A stretch of 64,000 nt of DNA from Candidatus Gastranaerophilales bacterium HUM_1 (GCA_002103105.1 DAAY01000004.1:1-64000), one strand, 5' to 3'; numbered from the stretch's first letter, positions 24,226 through 32,535 are shown. Notes: generated by a model from the sequence alone, not told the origin. A program made the numbers and translations.

Positions 24226-24789
24226 ATGTCATTTAGTGATGTAGCAACAGTTGGATTTGCAATAAGAAATGTCGATAAAACAACCTCTGGCGACTTAGGC
24301 AGATTACCCGTTGCCGTAGGTCAAACTGTTAATGCCATAAAAGCAGGAGCGGAATATAATTCATTTCTTAAAAGAGGCGTTAATGTTGTTAAAAAAGTCG
24401 CAGAAAGTGATTCAGTATTTAAGGGAATTTCAAAAGGCGTAAAATTTGTTAGTAATAACATTAATCCTTTGATTGTTGTTTCAAGTGGCTATAACGTTCT
24501 TACTGCAAAGAAAGAAGAGCGAAAGAAAACGCTATTCTCTGAGGCAGGTTGTATTGCAGGTATGTTTTTAGGTGAAGGTTGGATGAAAAAGAATTTGAAT
24601 CCAATTATTGAAAAGCTTCCAGTATCAAATAAATGGAAACCTGTAATTAAAGGTTTGATATTTATTGGTGGTTCAATTGGTTCATCTACAATTGGTCAAA
24701 AGTTAGCTGAAAAAGCTTATAAATACTGGGATAAACCTCTAAAACAGCCAGAACAACATGTTTATCAACCAATGACTTTGAAGGCATAG
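24226..24789 (+). CDS. Unknown membrane-associated protein
   Basis: 187 residues without a cleavable signal. Hydrophobic, Gly-rich helical stretches appear at about 85-98 (I-N-P-L-I-V-V-S-S-G-Y-N-V-L) and 145-160 (G-L-I-F-I-G-G-S-I-G-S-S-T-I-G). The rest is basic and helical. The style (G-M-F-L-G-E-G-W-M-K-K, K-L-A-E-K-A-Y-K-Y-W) resembles the two membrane proteins at 45878-47523, and I suspect a lineage-specific group, but no named domain is recognised. No convincing Shine-Dalgarno; a TATAGT lies ~30 nt upstream. Confidence 0.6.
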   Translation: MSFSDVATVGFAIRNVDKTTSGDLGRLPVAVGQTVNAIKAGAEYNSFLKRGVNVVKKVAESDSVFKGISKGVKFVSNNINPLIVVSSGYNVLTAKKEERKKTLFSEAGCIAGMFLGEGWMKKNLNPIIEKLPVSNKWKPVIKGLIFIGGSIGSSTIGQKLAEKAYKYWDKPLKQPEQHVYQPMTLKA

Positions 24790-24795
24790 ATTGCA

Positions 24796-24818
24796 CTTAC
24801 TTTGTTGTTATTGTATAA
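24796..24818 (+). promoter_or_regulatory. dapF promoter
   Basis: TTGCAC, a 17-nt spacer, then TATAAT at 24813-24818. The AGAGAGG Shine-Dalgarno lies before ATG 24844. Confidence 0.5.
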
Positions 24819-24843
24819 TTTGCCCAAAAGAGAGGTAATTTAT

Positions 24844-25680
24844 ATGAAAACAATTAAAATAACAAAAATGCAAGGCTGTGGAAATGATTTTGTTGTGCTA
24901 GATTATTCAGAGTTTGAAAAATCTGGCTTAACAATGTCTGAGCTTGCAAAAAAAATATGCGATAGAAATTTTGGTGTTGGTGCAGACGGAATGATTATTC
25001 CAGATACAAAGCCAAATGGCGAAACTGATATTGCGTGGTATTTTTATAATTCTGATGGTTCAACAGCTCAGATGTGTGGAAATGGGATGAGATGTTTTGC
25101 AAAGTATGTTTACGATAAAAAACTTGTTTCATCAAAATCTTTTAGTGTAAAAACTCTTGCTGGAGTTATAAAACCTCAAATTTTAGACGATGGCAATGTT
25201 AAAGTGAATATGGGAACTCCTATATTGGAAGAATCAAAAATTCCGTTCAAAGGGGAAAAGATTGTCCATGTGAAAGATAAAGAATTTCATATTACCCCTG
25301 TTTCAATGGGAAATCCACATTGTGTAATTTTTACTGATGAGGACACTCTTTGTATGGCAAAAACATATGGTCCAGATATGGAAGTTCATCCATTTTTCCC
25401 TGAAAAAACGAACACTGAATTTGTTAAAGTTATTTCTGAAAAAGAGATAGAAATGAGAGTTTTTGAAAGAGGTTGCGGAATAACTTTAGCTTGTGGAACA
25501 GGAGCTTGTGCAAGTGTTGTAGCTGGTGTTTTAAATAACTTAACAGAAAACACTGTCAAAGTTAACTTGCTTGGAGGAGCTGTAAATGTTGAGTGGAGCG
25601 GTTCTAAAGATAATCCGAATGCGGATATTTTCTTAATCGGTCCTGCTAATTATAGCTTTACGGCTGACTATATATTGTAA
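24844..25680 (+). CDS. dapF: Diaminopimelate epimerase
   Basis: Interconverts LL- and meso-diaminopimelate for lysine and peptidoglycan. The 278 residues carry the two active-site cysteines in their motifs, M-C-G-N-G-M-R-C near residue 78 and A-C-G-T-G-A-C-A near 220. The N-terminal signature M-Q-G-C-G-N-D-F-V-V-L-D is also present, as is G-N-P-H-C-V. Start at 24844 is set by AGAGAGG ~8 nt upstream and by the family alignment. A frame extension to 24802 would overlap the -10 box and is rejected. Same pathway as dapA at 14523. Confidence 0.96.
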   Translation: MKTIKITKMQGCGNDFVVLDYSEFEKSGLTMSELAKKICDRNFGVGADGMIIPDTKPNGETDIAWYFYNSDGSTAQMCGNGMRCFAKYVYDKKLVSSKSFSVKTLAGVIKPQILDDGNVKVNMGTPILEESKIPFKGEKIVHVKDKEFHITPVSMGNPHCVIFTDEDTLCMAKTYGPDMEVHPFFPEKTNTEFVKVISEKEIEMRVFERGCGITLACGTGACASVVAGVLNNLTENTVKVNLLGGAVNVEWSGSKDNPNADIFLIGPANYSFTADYIL

Positions 25681-25748
25681 AATTTTATGTTTTTATGATA
25701 CTATTAGGATATATTCAGTATGAAAAATAGTAAAAGGAGATAAATTAC

Positions 25749-26048
25749 ATGAGAAAATACGAATTAATGGCAATCTTCAAGCCAAATTTAGATGTAGAAG
25801 AAGTTGATAAACTAATCGAAAAAATCGGTTCTGTTGTTTCTGATTTTGGTGGTTCAGTAGAATCAACTGATAAAGTAGGTAGAAAAAAATTAGCTTATGA
25901 AATTCAAAATTTCAGAGATGGTTATTTCTCTACAACAGTTTTAGCTTTACCTGCTGATAAAGTTGCAGAATTCAAAAGACAATTAAGATTGAATGACAAT
26001 ATTTTGAGAACTATGTTCTTAGAAGTTTCTGAAAAGGCTTCAGTTTAG
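25749..26048 (+). CDS. rpsF: 30S ribosomal protein S6
   Basis: 99 residues beginning M-R-K-Y-E-L-M-A-I-F-K-P-N, with the family motifs G-R-K-K-L-A-Y-E-I and D-G-Y-F-S-T. S6 pairs with S18 on the small-subunit platform; rpsF, ssb and rpsR stand in the usual order. A good Shine-Dalgarno (AAAGGAG) lies about 10 nt before the ATG. The 60-nt rpsF-ssb gap contains a 9-bp inverted repeat. Confidence 0.97.
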   Translation: MRKYELMAIFKPNLDVEEVDKLIEKIGSVVSDFGGSVESTDKVGRKKLAYEIQNFRDGYFSTTVLALPADKVAEFKRQLRLNDNILRTMFLEVSEKASV

Positions 26049-26063
26049 TCAGACGTGTCATTC

Positions 26064-26086
26064 CGAACGAAGTGTTTGGAATTTTG
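26064..26086 (+). repeat. Inverted repeat between rpsF and ssb
   Basis: ATTCCGAAC and GTTTGGAAT, separated by GAAGT, form a 9-bp stem with one G-T pair. The wording resembles the widespread intergenic repeat around T-C-A-T-T-C-T-G-A-A-C-G-A-A-G. It may act as an mRNA processing or attenuation hairpin inside the operon. Confidence 0.6.
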
Positions 26087-26107
26087 AATGTAAAGGAATA
26101 ACAAAAA

Positions 26108-26524
26108 ATGACATTAGCAAAAGCAGTAGTTACAGGTATAGTTTATAAAGCACCAAAAACAGGTTTTACAGCAAATAACGTTGCTGTTTCATCATTTGTT
26201 TTGAATATTGGAACTCAAGATGAAACATTGATTAGAGTTATCTCAAAAAGACAAGCTCTAGAATCTGTCGTTGCTGGTCTTTCAAAAAATCAAAAAGTTT
26301 TGGTTGAAGGAAGATTGCAATGTGGTGTTAGCAAAATGGATGACGGTACAGATAAGAAAGTTTTTGAGATTGAAGCTTCAACTATCGAATTGATGGGTGG
26401 TGCATCTCAAGCTCCTTCAAATTCTGCTAATCAAGATGGTGATATTTTAACATTTGGAGAAATGGAATCATCTCCTGAAGCTAATGCGGATGTTTTGTTA
26501 GATGATGAAGAAGTTCCGTTCTAG
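26108..26524 (+). CDS. ssb: Single-stranded DNA-binding protein
   Basis: 138 residues with an OB fold over residues 1-105 (V-T-G-I-V-Y-K-A-P, V-L-V-E-G-R-L-Q) and a short acidic tail ending D-D-E-E-V-P-F. That tail matches the classical C-terminal D-D-x-I-P-F peptide that recruits partner proteins, with V in place of I. It is somewhat short and divergent in the early OB strands: the usual N-terminal L-x-G-R-L-x-x-D-P is replaced by V-V-T-G-I-V-Y-K-A-P-K-T. The position between rpsF and rpsR supports the call. Confidence 0.88.
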   Translation: MTLAKAVVTGIVYKAPKTGFTANNVAVSSFVLNIGTQDETLIRVISKRQALESVVAGLSKNQKVLVEGRLQCGVSKMDDGTDKKVFEIEASTIELMGGASQAPSNSANQDGDILTFGEMESSPEANADVLLDDEEVPF

Positions 26525-26590
26525 GAAACATCATCGATTGAAATAAATAATGTAGTAATAATATAAGGCTAGAAAGGCAAATTAAAACAA

Positions 26591-26818
26591 ATGGCAAGAC
26601 AAGACGATAAGAAAAAACGTAAAAATTGTAGTCTATGTGCTGATAAAGTAACATCAATTGATTACAAAGATGCTGCTAAATTAAAAAGATATTTAACAGA
26701 AGCTGGTAAAATCATTCCTAGAAGAATTACTGGTAACTGTGCAGCTCACCAAAGAATGATTGCAAAAGCAATTAAAAAAGCTAGAGAAGCATCTATTATT
26801 AGTTACGTTTTTGACTAA
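26591..26818 (+). CDS. rpsR: 30S ribosomal protein S18
   Basis: 75 residues with the S18 core: I-D-Y-K-D-A-A-K-L-K-R-Y, G-K-I-I-P-R-R-I-T-G and H-Q-R-M-I-A-K-A-I-K-K-A-R. Two cysteines (C-S-L-C) near the N-terminus are as in zinc-binding S18 forms. A GAAAGG Shine-Dalgarno precedes it. The operon ends in a very strong hairpin. Confidence 0.97.
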   Translation: MARQDDKKKRKNCSLCADKVTSIDYKDAAKLKRYLTEAGKIIPRRITGNCAAHQRMIAKAIKKAREASIISYVFD

Positions 26819-26836
26819 TTAAAATATTAATAGATA

Positions 26837-26872
26837 AAAAGCGGAGGTTGGATTTCCAACCTCCGCTTTTTT
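26837..26872. terminator. Bidirectional terminator between rpsR and the convergent small gene
   Basis: GCGGAGGTTGG (26841-26851) pairs perfectly with CCAACCTCCGC (26856-26866), flanked by A5 and T6, so it works for both strands. Confidence 0.93.
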
Positions 26873-26883
26873 ATTTTAAATTT

Positions 26884-27135
26884 CTATTTAATTCTTTTTA
26901 TAAATCCTTTAGCAAAATCAAAAAACTTGCCTAAAATCCCTTTTGTTTGATGTGGTCTTTCAAAAACATCTGGTCTAGTGAAGATAGGTGGAGTCTTTTT
27001 TAGTTTTTTAAGATTAGGATTAATTAGTCTATATTGATTTAAACCTCCTCGTTTAAGTCCATGTTCTTTTTCAGGTAAAACCTTTTTAATTATAGTTGTT
27101 GGATGAGTAGTAGTACTTCCCATTTCTAGTGTCAT
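26884..27135 (-). CDS. Small basic protein of unknown function
   Basis: 83 residues, Lys/Pro/Thr-rich (L-K-K-L-K-K-T-P-P-I-F-T-R-P), with a short amphipathic C-terminal helix G-K-F-F-D-F-A-K-G-F-I-K-R-I-K. No signal peptide or Cys. An AGGAG Shine-Dalgarno lies about 7 nt before the ATG, and the gene ends just inside a bidirectional terminator; both support a real gene. No family recognised. A membrane-surface or nucleic-acid-binding role is possible from composition only. Confidence 0.6.
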   Translation of the reverse strand: MTLEMGSTTTHPTTIIKKVLPEKEHGLKRGGLNQYRLINPNLKKLKKTPPIFTRPDVFERPHQTKGILGKFFDFAKGFIKRIK

Positions 27136-27300
27136 TTTTTTCTCCTATGATTTATTTCCCCTATATACTTATATAAGGATTTTGTAGCATAGAAATTGAC
27201 TCAGAAATCTATATTATACTTTCTTTATTATATAATGTAGCACACTCTCGTTGCTTTTTAGCGATTTATAATTTGTTTTAATATTTTGTAATATTGTGTT

Positions 27301-27361
27301 CCCCTCCTTGTGGGGAGCTAAACGCAAAAACTTGAGATTCTTCATTTTTCTCAGAATGTCC
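27301..27361. repeat. Mosaic of short intergenic repeats
   Basis: A TCCCC/(T)GGGGA hairpin is followed by a degenerate G-A-G-A-T-T-C-T-T-C-A ... C-T-C-A-G-A-A-T-G stretch. This resembles repeats found between genes in many gut bacteria. Related wording occurs at 26060 and 37600-37665. The rest of 27136-27395 shows only AT-rich sequence with TATAAT-like boxes on both strands. Confidence 0.45.
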
Positions 27362-27395
27362 GCTATTATTTAATCATTTTGAGCTATGTTAGTTC

Positions 27396-27716
27396 TTATT
27401 CAGAAATAAACAAATTCTGAGTGATAAAATTCTTATATTCATCGAAATCGATATATTTGTTATGGTCAAGGTCGTATTTATCAAATTCATTTGATAAATC
27501 TTGGATTTTATCCATAATAGAATCTAGACCTTCTTTATTAAGAGCCTCAATGTCCTCGCCAAGAAGTTTGATAAAGCTTAACATCCACTCATTTTTAGAT
27601 ATAAAATAGCTTTTGTCCATATCAAGAGCCTTAAAATCTTTAGCAATTTCTTCGTCTGTAAGGCTTCTAAAACCATCAGGAATTTCAATAGATTCTTTTT
27701 TGAAAATGTATTTCAT
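27396..27716 (-). CDS. EF-hand calcium-binding protein
   Basis: 106 residues, all helical, with two EF-hand loops. The first, D-M-D-K-S-Y-F-I-S-K-N-E near residue 32, keeps the first, third and twelfth acidic positions. The second, D-L-D-H-N-K-Y-I-D-F-D-E near 84, is canonical. No signal peptide, so it would be cytosolic. GGAG lies 7 nt before the ATG. Last of a three-gene minus-strand run (28911-29510, 27728-28894, this) with gaps of 16 and 11 nt. A second EF-hand protein is encoded at 43133. Confidence 0.75.
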   Translation of the reverse strand: MKYIFKKESIEIPDGFRSLTDEEIAKDFKALDMDKSYFISKNEWMLSFIKLLGEDIEALNKEGLDSIMDKIQDLSNEFDKYDLDHNKYIDFDEYKNFITQNLFISE

Positions 27717-27727
27717 TTGTTCTTCTC

Positions 27728-28894
27728 CTATATTGCGTTAATTATGTTCTTGATATTACTATCTGTAACGAGTTTTAATGCAGAAATTTTGTCGTTTTGG
27801 GTTAAATTATTTCTCTCTTTTAATGCTTCAATTGCTTTCAGTACAAGCGTTTGGTTTGTTGCATTAAATAGTAAATTCCTTATTTTGTCAGTTGAAGTTG
27901 TTAAATCAATTGCCGTAAACACAAAAGGGCTGTTTTCTGAAATTTCTTCTTCAATTATTTGAGAAGCTTTTACTTTACTCAAAAGTTTTTTAATTTCAAA
28001 TATCTCTTGCTTCACTTCTTTCGTTTCATCGAATAGGTATTCATCATTTTCTGTTAACGTTTCAAACTTTTCTTTTGCGTTAAGCAAAACAACTGCTGAT
28101 TCAGATGTTGGAGCTTCAGACAATAGCATTTCAAGTATTTCATATAGCTGAAAATCAAATACTTGTCCTAGTCCTAAGATTTCACCTAATCCGTTTATTA
28201 TTTGGTTTAAAACTATTAATCCATCTGTTTTATTGGTTTTTAGTAATTCAAATAAATTTGACAAATAAGGGATTTCTCCTGCAATATTTTCTGGCATAGC
28301 AGATGTTTTCATTGCTTTAATTATTTCTTCTGTTGCTTTTTTATCTCCGTAAGATACAAGGAATTTTACTCCATCAAGTTTTTCAAATTCGTCGTTGGAT
28401 TTTAATTTTTCTAAGGCAACATTGAATATTTCTTCATCTTTCAAAAGAGCGAGGGTAGAAGCACAGTTTGCTCCTAAACAGCTATTTTCGCTAAAAGCAT
28501 TTGCTCTCAAGAATTCTAAAGCAAGTGGATCTTGAATGTATGAGAAAAACTTTGCACAGTATGTTTTTTCATCTTCTGTTCCGTTTTTAAATATTTCAAG
28601 CATTTTATCTGTTAAATCTTCATCTGCAAAGTTTGCAAGTGTAGAAACAATAAATTCTTCATATGATGGAGAATAATAGCCCAAAAATTCAATTAGGTTT
28701 TGATAATTTTTTTCATTACAATTTTTAACAAGTCGTTTTGCGACATTTTGTTTAACAAAATCAAATAAAAAATCATCGTTATCAACTAATTCTTTAAATA
28801 GTTCAATATCTGGCTTATTTATAACATCAAAAGCCACAGGTTCAAAATCACGAGGATTTTTGCCCGTTAATTTTTTCAATCTATCGCTACTCAT
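27728..28894 (-). CDS. HEAT-like helical-repeat protein
   Basis: 388 residues, almost entirely alpha-helical, acidic and Leu/Phe-rich. Successive ~30-40 residue helical hairpins give an alpha-solenoid look, for example E-F-I-V-S-T-L-A-N-F-A-D, A-L-E-F-L-R-A-N-A-F, L-D-G-V-K-F-L-V-S-Y-G-D-K and A-T-E-E-I-I-K-A-M. No enzyme motif or signal peptide. Such solenoids bind proteins. It is encoded between the SLOG-like protein and the EF-hand protein with tiny gaps, suggesting that they act together. The particular family is not recognised. Confidence 0.65.
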   Translation of the reverse strand: MSSDRLKKLTGKNPRDFEPVAFDVINKPDIELFKELVDNDDFLFDFVKQNVAKRLVKNCNEKNYQNLIEFLGYYSPSYEEFIVSTLANFADEDLTDKMLEIFKNGTEDEKTYCAKFFSYIQDPLALEFLRANAFSENSCLGANCASTLALLKDEEIFNVALEKLKSNDEFEKLDGVKFLVSYGDKKATEEIIKAMKTSAMPENIAGEIPYLSNLFELLKTNKTDGLIVLNQIINGLGEILGLGQVFDFQLYEILEMLLSEAPTSESAVVLLNAKEKFETLTENDEYLFDETKEVKQEIFEIKKLLSKVKASQIIEEEISENSPFVFTAIDLTTSTDKIRNLLFNATNQTLVLKAIEALKERNNLTQNDKISALKLVTDSNIKNIINAI

Positions 28895-28910
28895 AAAAGA
28901 GATACCTTTA

Positions 28911-29510
28911 TTAGTCTAAGTAGAATACTGTAATAACTTTGTGGCCTTCTTCTGCGTATTGAACAGCATTATGAAGGGTTTTACTTGTGTGAGATAAGAA
29001 ACAAATCAATTGATTACATTCATCAATAATCTCACGGTTACAAATTCTAGAGGCATCAGCAAGAGTCATCATTGCTCTATCAGCGTGTTCAATGATGTTA
29101 GGAACACCAATTAATTGGTCTTGAACATCGCTAGGTTGTTGACCGATAGTTTGAGGTAAAACAACGCTAAGTTTATCTGGGTTAGCTTTCATTGCACCAC
29201 GAATAGCAGCAGCGTTTGTACCAGAAGAACCACCAGAAGTAATAATTGTATTTCCTTGCATAACAAGAGCTGTTGCAAGAGTTTCAATCATTTGCTGATG
29301 AGTGATAGGAAGATTACGGCTTCCGATGATAGCAATCTTTTTAGCTGATTGTTTGATTGTAGCTAATTCCATTGCCAATTCATCCACTGTGTTTGGAGCA
29401 TCTGATTTAACAGTATCCATGTCTTCATCAATAGGCACAACTATTGATTTTTGAATATCGTCTCCAGCATCGCTTGAATTTAAAATAATTTCCTTATCAC
29501 TTTCTGTCAT
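28911..29510 (-). CDS. SLOG/DprA-like Rossmann protein
   Basis: 199 residues. The first 55 are acidic and variable. The remainder is a Rossmann-like nucleotide-binding domain with K-I-A-I-I-G-S-R-N-L-P near residue 59, I-I-T-S-G-G-S-S-G-T-N-A-A-A-I-R-G-A-M near 89, and I-C-F-L-S-H-T-S-K-T near 168. This is the SLOG superfamily pattern shared with DprA and LOG proteins; it lacks the full DprA DNA-binding P-Q-R-N-R-I loop. It may sense or process a nucleotide. First gene of the minus-strand trio with the HEAT-like and EF-hand proteins. Confidence 0.72.
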   Translation of the reverse strand: MTESDKEIILNSSDAGDDIQKSIVVPIDEDMDTVKSDAPNTVDELAMELATIKQSAKKIAIIGSRNLPITHQQMIETLATALVMQGNTIITSGGSSGTNAAAIRGAMKANPDKLSVVLPQTIGQQPSDVQDQLIGVPNIIEHADRAMMTLADASRICNREIIDECNQLICFLSHTSKTLHNAVQYAEEGHKVITVFYLD

Positions 29511-29595
29511 TTTTTCATTTACCTTCTAATTGCATTAATTACGTTTTTTGATTATGCTAATTATATCATATTTTTTTTTATTTGGGAAGAGGGTC

Positions 29596-32151
29596 ATGCA
29601 AAATCTATTAGAAAATCTTAATAAGGAGCAAGTTGAAGCTGTTAAAACTACAAAAGGACCTTTGTTGATTTTAGCAGGAGCAGGTTCTGGAAAAACAAAA
29701 GTTCTTACTACTCGTATTGCTTATATGATTCAAAACGGAGTAAGACCTAGAAATATATTAGCCGTTACATTTACCAATAAAGCCGCTAAGGAAATGAAAG
29801 AACGTATCGGAAAAATTATTGGAGAAGATACGGTTAAATATATGTGGGTAGGTACATTCCACGGCATTTGTGGTCGTATTTTGAGAGAAAATATTGACAA
29901 ATACAACACTGCAACTGGCAAAAATTTGGATAAAAATTTTACGATTTATGATGATTCTGATACAAATCAAATTATTACAAGAGCTATCAAAAAGCTAAAT
30001 TTAGATGATAAGGTTTATCAAACAAAGTTAGTAAAATCTGTAATTTCAAATGCGAAAAACAAAATGCAAGATGCGACGACATTTGCAACATTTGCGAGAG
30101 ATTTTAAATCTCAAAAAATAGCTTCTGTTTATGAAGAATATGAAAAAACTCTAAATGCAAATAATGCAATAGACTTTGACGATATGTTGATGCTGACGGT
30201 TAAGTTGTTAGAACAAAATGAAGAAGTTCGTCAGCAATATTACGACAGATTTCAACATATTATGGTCGATGAGTACCAAGATACAAACTTGGCTCAGTAT
30301 AAATTAGTAAATATGCTATATACTAACTTGAAATCTGAAATTCCAGAATCTCGTTCATTGTGTGTTGTAGGTGATGTTGACCAATCAATCTATTCTTGGC
30401 GTGGTGCGGATTTTACTATCATCATGAATTTCCAAAAAGATTATAAAAATACAAAACTAATTAAATTGGAACAAAATTACCGTTCAACTGCTCATATTCT
30501 GAATGCAGCAAATTCTGTAATTGAAAATAATGATGAACGTTTGGATAAAGTTTTGTATTCAAATAAGGGTGAAGGTGAAAAATTAAGCTATTATATTGCG
30601 GATGATGAAGCCGATGAAGCAAATTATATTGTGAGTAATATAAGACGTACCGCAGGCGGGAATTATAATAAATTTGCAATTCTTTATAGAACAAATAATC
30701 AATCCCGTGCGTTAGAAGAAGCTTGTATGGCAACAGGTTTGCCATATAGAATTTACGGTGGAACAAAGTTCTATGATAGGGCAGAAGTTAAAACTGTTTT
30801 GTGTTATTTAAAATTAATAAATAATACCAATGATTCTCAGAGTTTGCGTCGTGTAATAAATATTCCAAAACGTGGAATTGGTGATACGACAATGCAAAAT
30901 TTGACAAAATTCGCAAATGAAAGAGATATTAGCCTTTATGAAGCAATAAAAATTTGTGAACAATCAGAGTTAAATTCTAAAACTCAATCAAAATTAAAAG
31001 ATTTTGCAAATTTGATTTTGAAATTCCAACAAGCAAAAGACTCTTATACATTGAAAGAGTTTGTAACTTTGGTTATTGAAAAATCTGGTTATTTAGCAGA
31101 ATTACAAGCTAAGGCTGCGACTGATCCAGAATTTCAAGATGATATAAACAACTTGCAAGAACTTGTTAACGTTGCAGAAGAATTTGTTCCAGAGGAAGAA
31201 GATAATATCTTGGGTGAATTTTTGCAACAAGTAGCATTGGTATCAGACCTTGACTCAATGGAAGAGGAAACCAATAATATTACGATGATGACTCTTCATG
31301 CCGCTAAAGGTTTGGAATTTCCTGTTGTTTTTATTGCTGGGATGGATGAAGGAATTTTCCCTTCTCAAAGAACTCTTCAAGTTCCGTCTGAGGTAGAAGA
31401 GGAACGTCGTTTGATGTATGTAGGGATAACAAGAGCAGAAGAAAAGTTATATCTTGTATCCGCAAAACGTCGTCAAACGTGGGGTGAATATAGATATTAT
31501 AACCCTTCTCGATTTATTGAAGAAATTCCTCAAAACTTGATAGAATCTTCAGAATCTATGGGTGGAGGAGATTCATCATCCTCAACATTCAGAAGTGCTG
31601 TGTCAAGAGCGAAGGCTAATTCTGCAAAATCAGATAGTGATGGTTATATTAAACCTTCTTCTGGGTTCGGTGCTAATTTTGTAGCTCCTCAAAGAAAAGG
31701 TTTGGCAAGTGGAGGAAGAACTCACTCTACATCTTCTTCATCCTCTTCTAGTTATGGCTCAAATTCGTCATATTCAAAATCATCGTATTCAAAACCTGTT
31801 TCAAATAGAACTCCGCATAGAGCAATGGTTGTCAAGTCTGCAATAAACAAAAAACGCCAAGAAGAAGCAAGACGTGCAGCTGGTTCTGATGCAATTAATG
31901 CTCTTCGCAAAATGTCAGCTCAACGTCAAAATGAAAGAAAGTTAGCAGAAGAACGTGAAATTCAGAGAAAAGCTGCTCCTGTAATCGATGATGTTTTTGA
32001 AGTTGGACAAAGAGTTTTCCATGGACAAATGGGTATAGGACATATTACAGATGTCATGAATATTGGCGAAAGTATTATGTACACTATTGATTTTGGTGCA
32101 AAAGGCAAAAAAGCCATGGATGCAACTTATGCAAAATTGAAAAAGTTTTAG
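29596..32151 (+). CDS. pcrA: UvrD/PcrA-type ATP-dependent DNA helicase
   Basis: A 3'-5' superfamily 1 helicase for repair and replication restart. The 851 residues include all motifs: A-G-A-G-S-G-K-T (Walker A), F-T-N-K-A-A-K-E-M (Ia), V-D-E-Y-Q-D-T-N (II), G-D-V-D-Q-S-I-Y-S-W-R-G-A (III), Q-N-Y-R-S (IV), T-L-H-A-A-K-G-L-E-F (V) and Y-V-G-I-T-R-A (VI). Residues ~665-760 are a Ser/Lys-rich linker with a run of Ser. The last ~50 form a Tudor-like domain (G-Q-R-V-F-H-G-Q-M-G-I-G), known from PcrA as an RNA-polymerase contact. Start chosen at 29596 (Q-N-L-L-E-N-L-N begins the family alignment, GGAAGAGGG just upstream); the frame extends to 29548. Confidence 0.95.
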   Translation: MQNLLENLNKEQVEAVKTTKGPLLILAGAGSGKTKVLTTRIAYMIQNGVRPRNILAVTFTNKAAKEMKERIGKIIGEDTVKYMWVGTFHGICGRILRENIDKYNTATGKNLDKNFTIYDDSDTNQIITRAIKKLNLDDKVYQTKLVKSVISNAKNKMQDATTFATFARDFKSQKIASVYEEYEKTLNANNAIDFDDMLMLTVKLLEQNEEVRQQYYDRFQHIMVDEYQDTNLAQYKLVNMLYTNLKSEIPESRSLCVVGDVDQSIYSWRGADFTIIMNFQKDYKNTKLIKLEQNYRSTAHILNAANSVIENNDERLDKVLYSNKGEGEKLSYYIADDEADEANYIVSNIRRTAGGNYNKFAILYRTNNQSRALEEACMATGLPYRIYGGTKFYDRAEVKTVLCYLKLINNTNDSQSLRRVINIPKRGIGDTTMQNLTKFANERDISLYEAIKICEQSELNSKTQSKLKDFANLILKFQQAKDSYTLKEFVTLVIEKSGYLAELQAKAATDPEFQDDINNLQELVNVAEEFVPEEEDNILGEFLQQVALVSDLDSMEEETNNITMMTLHAAKGLEFPVVFIAGMDEGIFPSQRTLQVPSEVEEERRLMYVGITRAEEKLYLVSAKRRQTWGEYRYYNPSRFIEEIPQNLIESSESMGGGDSSSSTFRSAVSRAKANSAKSDSDGYIKPSSGFGANFVAPQRKGLASGGRTHSTSSSSSSSYGSNSSYSKSSYSKPVSNRTPHRAMVVKSAINKKRQEEARRAAGSDAINALRKMSAQRQNERKLAEEREIQRKAAPVIDDVFEVGQRVFHGQMGIGHITDVMNIGESIMYTIDFGAKGKKAMDATYAKLKKF

Positions 32152-32211
32152 ACCTAACGAGTTTTGTGGGAGATACTTATCTGTATGACGATTGCGAGAA
32201 TATAAACAAAT

Positions 32212-32294
32212 GTCGAAGTGGTGGAATTGGCAGACACGCACGATTCAGGTTCGTGTAGCGAAAGCTATTGAGGGTTCGAGTCCCTTCTTCGACA
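32212..32294 (+). tRNA. tRNA-Leu(CAG)
   Basis: Acceptor GTCGAAG (32212-32218) pairs with CTTCGAC (32287-32293), with discriminator A at 32294. The anticodon stem CACGA/TCGTG closes the loop TTCAGGT, giving anticodon CAG. A long variable arm (TAGC-GAAA-GCTA), typical of class II tRNAs, and a T-arm AGGG-TTCGAGT-CCCT are present. CCA is not encoded. The TTTTT after it may terminate the transcript. Confidence 0.95.
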
Positions 32295-32455
32295 TTTTTC
32301 TAATTAATGCAAAAAGCTTATTCTTGGAACTCTCACTTAAGTTTTTCTTGTTGAGAAAAACTTAACGGTTCAGCCGACTACTCGGCATACCTTCCTTGTA
32401 CGGCTCGAATTTCACATTCTCGCCTACAATCAGGCAGAGTCCCTTCTTCGACATT
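32278..32455. repeat. 19-bp direct repeat of the tRNA-Leu 3' end around a hairpin-rich spacer
   Basis: The tRNA's last T-arm and acceptor bases plus TT (32278-32296) recur exactly at 32437-32455. The 140-bp spacer has no gene. It has three stems: TTAAGTTTTTCT with AGAAAAACTTAA (32337-32348 / 32354-32365), GCCGA-CTAC-TCGGC (32373-32386) and GCCT/AGGC (32422-32435). A copy of a tRNA 3' end is the usual footprint of a site-specific integrase, but the unit is far too small to encode one. 32456-32535 shows nothing else that I can name. Confidence 0.8.
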
Positions 32456-32535
32456 ACTTCTCTTGAAAAATTTTAAAAAGTTGGAAGGGTTTAGGTGACA
32501 GTAAAATCAGTCCTTTCCCAGTCATAACTTTTCAA

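Noticed and set aside
32297..32436. Remnant of a group II intron or a second tRNA in the spacer after tRNA-Leu.
   Set aside because: A GAGCCGTAC-like stretch on the minus strand recalls intron domain V, but the rest of the domain and the catalytic triad context do not fit, and no second tRNA cloverleaf can be drawn.
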